A stretch of 64,000 bases of DNA, taken from NCBI RefSeq assembly GCF_042242105.1, contig NC_092028.1, positions 15,113,338 through 15,177,337 on the forward strand. The letters run 5' to 3'. Below are positions 61,020 through 64,000 of the stretch, piece after piece. The notes beneath the pieces are model-generated. The model was not told the DNA's origin, searched no databases, and saw only the letters and a program-made list of their open reading frames with translations. Each line of letters begins with the position of its first letter. Positions within the stretch are counted from its first letter, which is position 1. This DNA is from Pempheris klunzingeri. Taxonomy: Eukaryota; Chordata; Actinopteri; Acropomatiformes; Pempheridae. The translations under genes and the position numbers were made by a program.

Positions 61020-61930
61020 TTATATAAAGGAAAAATATATATAATCAACATAAAACATACAGGCTTCAGATAGTCCATGAAATCAACATTAACACAGAAT
61101 AAAGAAGGTTAAACAGAACAAGACAACACTGTTCAATCCCAGAGTTCTGAAAGTAGCACAATAAATCTTCGTTCTGTGAAGTGTTGCACTTTTTTTTTTT
61201 AATTTTTAATTTTTTTTTTTTTAAATGGAAGCATTTGTCCTTTTTTTCTTTTCCCAACATTCCTGTGTGTAATTCTTTTTTGTTGCAGATTTTTTTTTTT
61301 CCTGAACTCCAGAAAAAAAAAATGAAACAAAGTGTTTGTAAACTGTCAGTGGCCTTGCAGGAAAACATATGACGATGTGAGTGAGCTGAACATAAGTGAA
61401 AACAGAACGAAAGCTAACAAACCAAAAAGGTAGGCACCTCTGAAGTGAGCCCTAGAAGCCAAGGCTCAGTCTGATGTCTCGTCCTTCACTCTCTCTGTTG
61501 CTCAGATTTGGGAGAGCTGAAGTCCTTCTACCCCAATCTATGGCCACAGGTCTGCAAAATACTTTTTTTTTTTTTGCTGCATTTTTTATACATACGTGAT
61601 TTTTTTTCTGTTTTTTTTTTTTTTTGTTTTTTGTTGTTTTTTTTGTTTTTTTTAGGTTTACAGTCTGAAAAATGGTGCAATACTCAATTATGATCCATAC
61701 TTTCTTGGATTATTCCACAATGAAAGCCACTAAGGTAGATAAACATTACATTTTAAAAACACACTTATTTTAGTCCTTGAGTAAACATTTACACATGAAC
61801 TGTCCCCGTCTCCCCTCAGTACTTGTATCATGTTGTTCGTTTAGCTGGATGAGGGGTGAGGCCGACACTCAGTGCAACGCTAGAGGCTAGTAACAATTAA
61901 CATCAGAATATATTTTTGACAAGCAAAAAG

Positions 61931-61965
<35 letters not shown>

Positions 61966-64000
61966 ATAAAAGTATACTGAATTGAAAAGAATCACAAGGC
62001 GGAAATTCCTCCGCTGTAATCACGAGCTCTCACACATATTTTCACCTCACACGCTAAACAGTCATACAAAACAAAACATACAGTACAAGCAGCCTTGTGC
62101 AAACACTCAAATACAACAGATGTAAATTTGCCTTTATATCGATCTTTGTTTTCAACAACACTCGTATTTCTAATTTAATTCACTCTGAACCGATGCTATC
62201 AAAAATCTCTGAAGTGTATGAATGAGACAAAAAAACCACTACAAAAAGTGTTCACATTACATTATTGGCGCTTCTTTTGATTCAAGTATTTGTTTTCATT
62301 ATTTTGTATTACTCTGATATGTTTATGATCTTGTCTTCTGGGAAATATAATGTTGAGGAGGATACACAGGGTAAGGGCTGAAGGCAGGGGGGGGGGGCAG
62401 GGGGAGTGGGGGTTATTCTAAGTGGAAAACAGATCTAGCCATATTCACACATACACCCGTTATGTACTCTTGGCTGTATGCTGTGTATGAACTAGCATGT
62501 GCATATTCAACCCAGGTCTTTGTTTTTTTAAAGAGAAACTTGCTAATTGAACTCTTCTTCGGGCCCCTGCCCCAGACCCCTGTCTGATCCATGATTGAGA
62601 AGCATACTTTGCTCGAGCTCCAGTTGCCTTTGAGTCCGTGTGACTTTAAGAAGGGAGGGCATCTGATTTCCAACACTAGACAGGTAGATAAGAGCGCAGG
62701 CAGGCGGGTGTGGGAGGGGCCGGGGCTCTCAGTGCTGGTGCTGCGCCAAGAAATCCAGGGCACATCTGAGACCCGACTTCCGTCCCAGTCACCCATCCTC
62801 CCACCCTGTTCGACTCCCCACTTCAAATGCCAGTTCCTTGATTCAAGTCCAGTGTGGAGTAAATGCAGGTTTTTCAGGAACAAACAAACGCACAGACAGA
62901 CAACACAGGCAATAGTGATTGTTTTGTTGAATGACGCGAGTCTGAAGCGACTCTGGAAGAGGGCAAATCCCGAAAGTTTTAAGACTTGGTACCAAACTTG
63001 AGGTGTGTCCCCATTTCTGCTGATACACTGGGTCCCTGCTTGGACCCTGACCCCAAAGCCAGATGTGCAGAAATGACCTGTTATACATTTGCTGGCACGA
63101 CCTTCAGGTTGGAGGTCCAAAACGAACCACCTGGATACAGCTTCCCCACAAGCGGCCCAGAGAACGAGCCCAGACGGGGGGTTGGGGGGTGGGGGGGGGA
63201 GAAGGCGGCAGCTTGCAGAAACAGAACACAGGCATCTCAGCCTCAGAGTGCACAGCTGAAACAGACCTTTTTTTTTTGTAGTTTCTAGTTTTTGCGAAAA
63301 AAAACCCCTTGATGATAAAGAAAAAGATGTTTTTGGTTTTTAAAGAGATGTACCCGATGTGACCCATAAACAGTGCACAGACACATACAGGGACCGAACC
63401 CCCCGACCCTTCTCCTGCAGTTCTTCACTAAATTTCCAGTCCTCAGTTGGTGAAAGACCAGCACCATTCATCTGTTCTGCCCTTCTACTCCTCAAGCCTC
63501 CTACAGCTGGAGCCTGTGGTGTACGCCCCTGCAGCAATAAAAGAAACTTAAGTCTCATCACACTAAAGATAAATTAGGATATGGCAAGGTGGAAGTAGGT
63601 ATTTATAGATCAGTTGGCACAAGACTGAAGAAGTGACTCTGTCTGCCAACCACTAGTGCCTCCAGCAGGTCATTTAGTGTCATCTAGTAGCTCTGTCCAC
63701 ACAGTGGGAGACTAAACCCTTGAAGAGAGGCTCTTTCAGTGTCCCTTTCATTTTATCCAGAGGGGGATTTCAAGGGAAGCTGCCTGGTAGTAAAGGTTGC
63801 GAGATAAGTGAAGACTAGCAAATGTGGGGGATGGCTGTGATTTTCTAGATGGCTGTGAACGAACACCTCCTTGTCTTTGCATAGAAATGGAAGGCTGTCA
63901 TCAGTTGAGGTGGTTCTAAGTGTAACTGAGTGCTCCCAGAGTTAAACATAAAGCACCAGTGTGAATGAGGCCCATCAACACTAGAGGATGTGGTTATGAG
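59629..64000. other. Non-coding tail of window, possible long minus-strand 3' UTR
   Basis: The CD7-like gene has a plus-strand AATAAA at 59905-59910. On the minus strand an AATAAA lies at 59806-59801. The following 4 kb have frequent T/A homopolymers (59980-60000, 60661-60671, 61007-61021, 61932-61962), few recognisable repeats and no supported exon. This is what a long 3' UTR of a minus-strand gene to the right would look like. The inference is weak because that gene is outside the window. Confidence 0.35.

Noticed and set aside
62413-63120. 235-codon minus-strand ORF
   Set aside because: It is the longest ORF of the last 4 kb, but its translation shows no domain, has a poor start context and mixed composition, and lies in sequence that looks like UTR. 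Treated as a chance ORF.

Overview
The window is about 64 kb of nuclear DNA from a ray-finned fish, most likely a percomorph-like teleost. The evidence is short introns with vertebrate splice sites, teleost dispersed repeats (an AAGGTCCCATAT-ended MITE, LINE 3' ends with ATCT-type tails, long TG and CT runs) and a tandem pair of egg-coat ZP3-like genes. No prokaryotic, plasmid, viral or ERV/LTR structure was seen. All exon boundaries were read by hand from the sequence. Every model below keeps one open frame across its splice sites and, where applicable, sums to a whole number of codons.

Layout, left to right: (1) 75-7051, +, 3' two-thirds of atad5 (ELG1-type RFC-like PCNA unloader), whose 5' part lies outside the window; (2) 8270-13936, +, adap2 (ArfGAP with two PH domains); (3) 15597-30255, +, rhot1 (Miro1 mitochondrial Rho GTPase) with a 41-residue Cys-rich cassette exon; (4) 31615-35332, +, an unnamed PH-domain adaptor with a tyrosine-motif tail; (5) 36918-40501, -, the c17orf75 (Njmu-R1) orthologue; (6) 41247-45830, +, znf207 (BuGZ), head to head with c17orf75; (7) 48452-51521 and 53294-55905, both -, two ZP3-like genes with matching exon phases; (8) 57494-59628, +, a CD7-like single-Ig membrane receptor; (9) 59629-64000, no recognisable coding sequence, possibly the long 3' UTR of a minus-strand gene to the right.

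The order atad5-adap2-rhot1-c17orf75-znf207 corresponds to human 17q11.2, although TEFM is absent between atad5 and adap2. The PH-adaptor, zp3-like and cd7-like genes are not part of the human block as I remember it. The genes do not form a pathway: genome maintenance, Arf signalling, mitochondrial transport, spindle assembly, egg coat and lymphocyte signalling simply sit side by side.

No clearly new biological system was found. The points most worth a second look are: a U12-type AT-AC intron in c17orf75 facing a U12-type GT-AG intron in znf207; two related cloverleaf-like elements downstream of znf207; the Cys-rich rhot1 cassette exon; a TG run abutting a splice acceptor in the PH adaptor; a perfect 30-bp hairpin in the last adap2 intron; and a 57-codon ORF divergent from rhot1.
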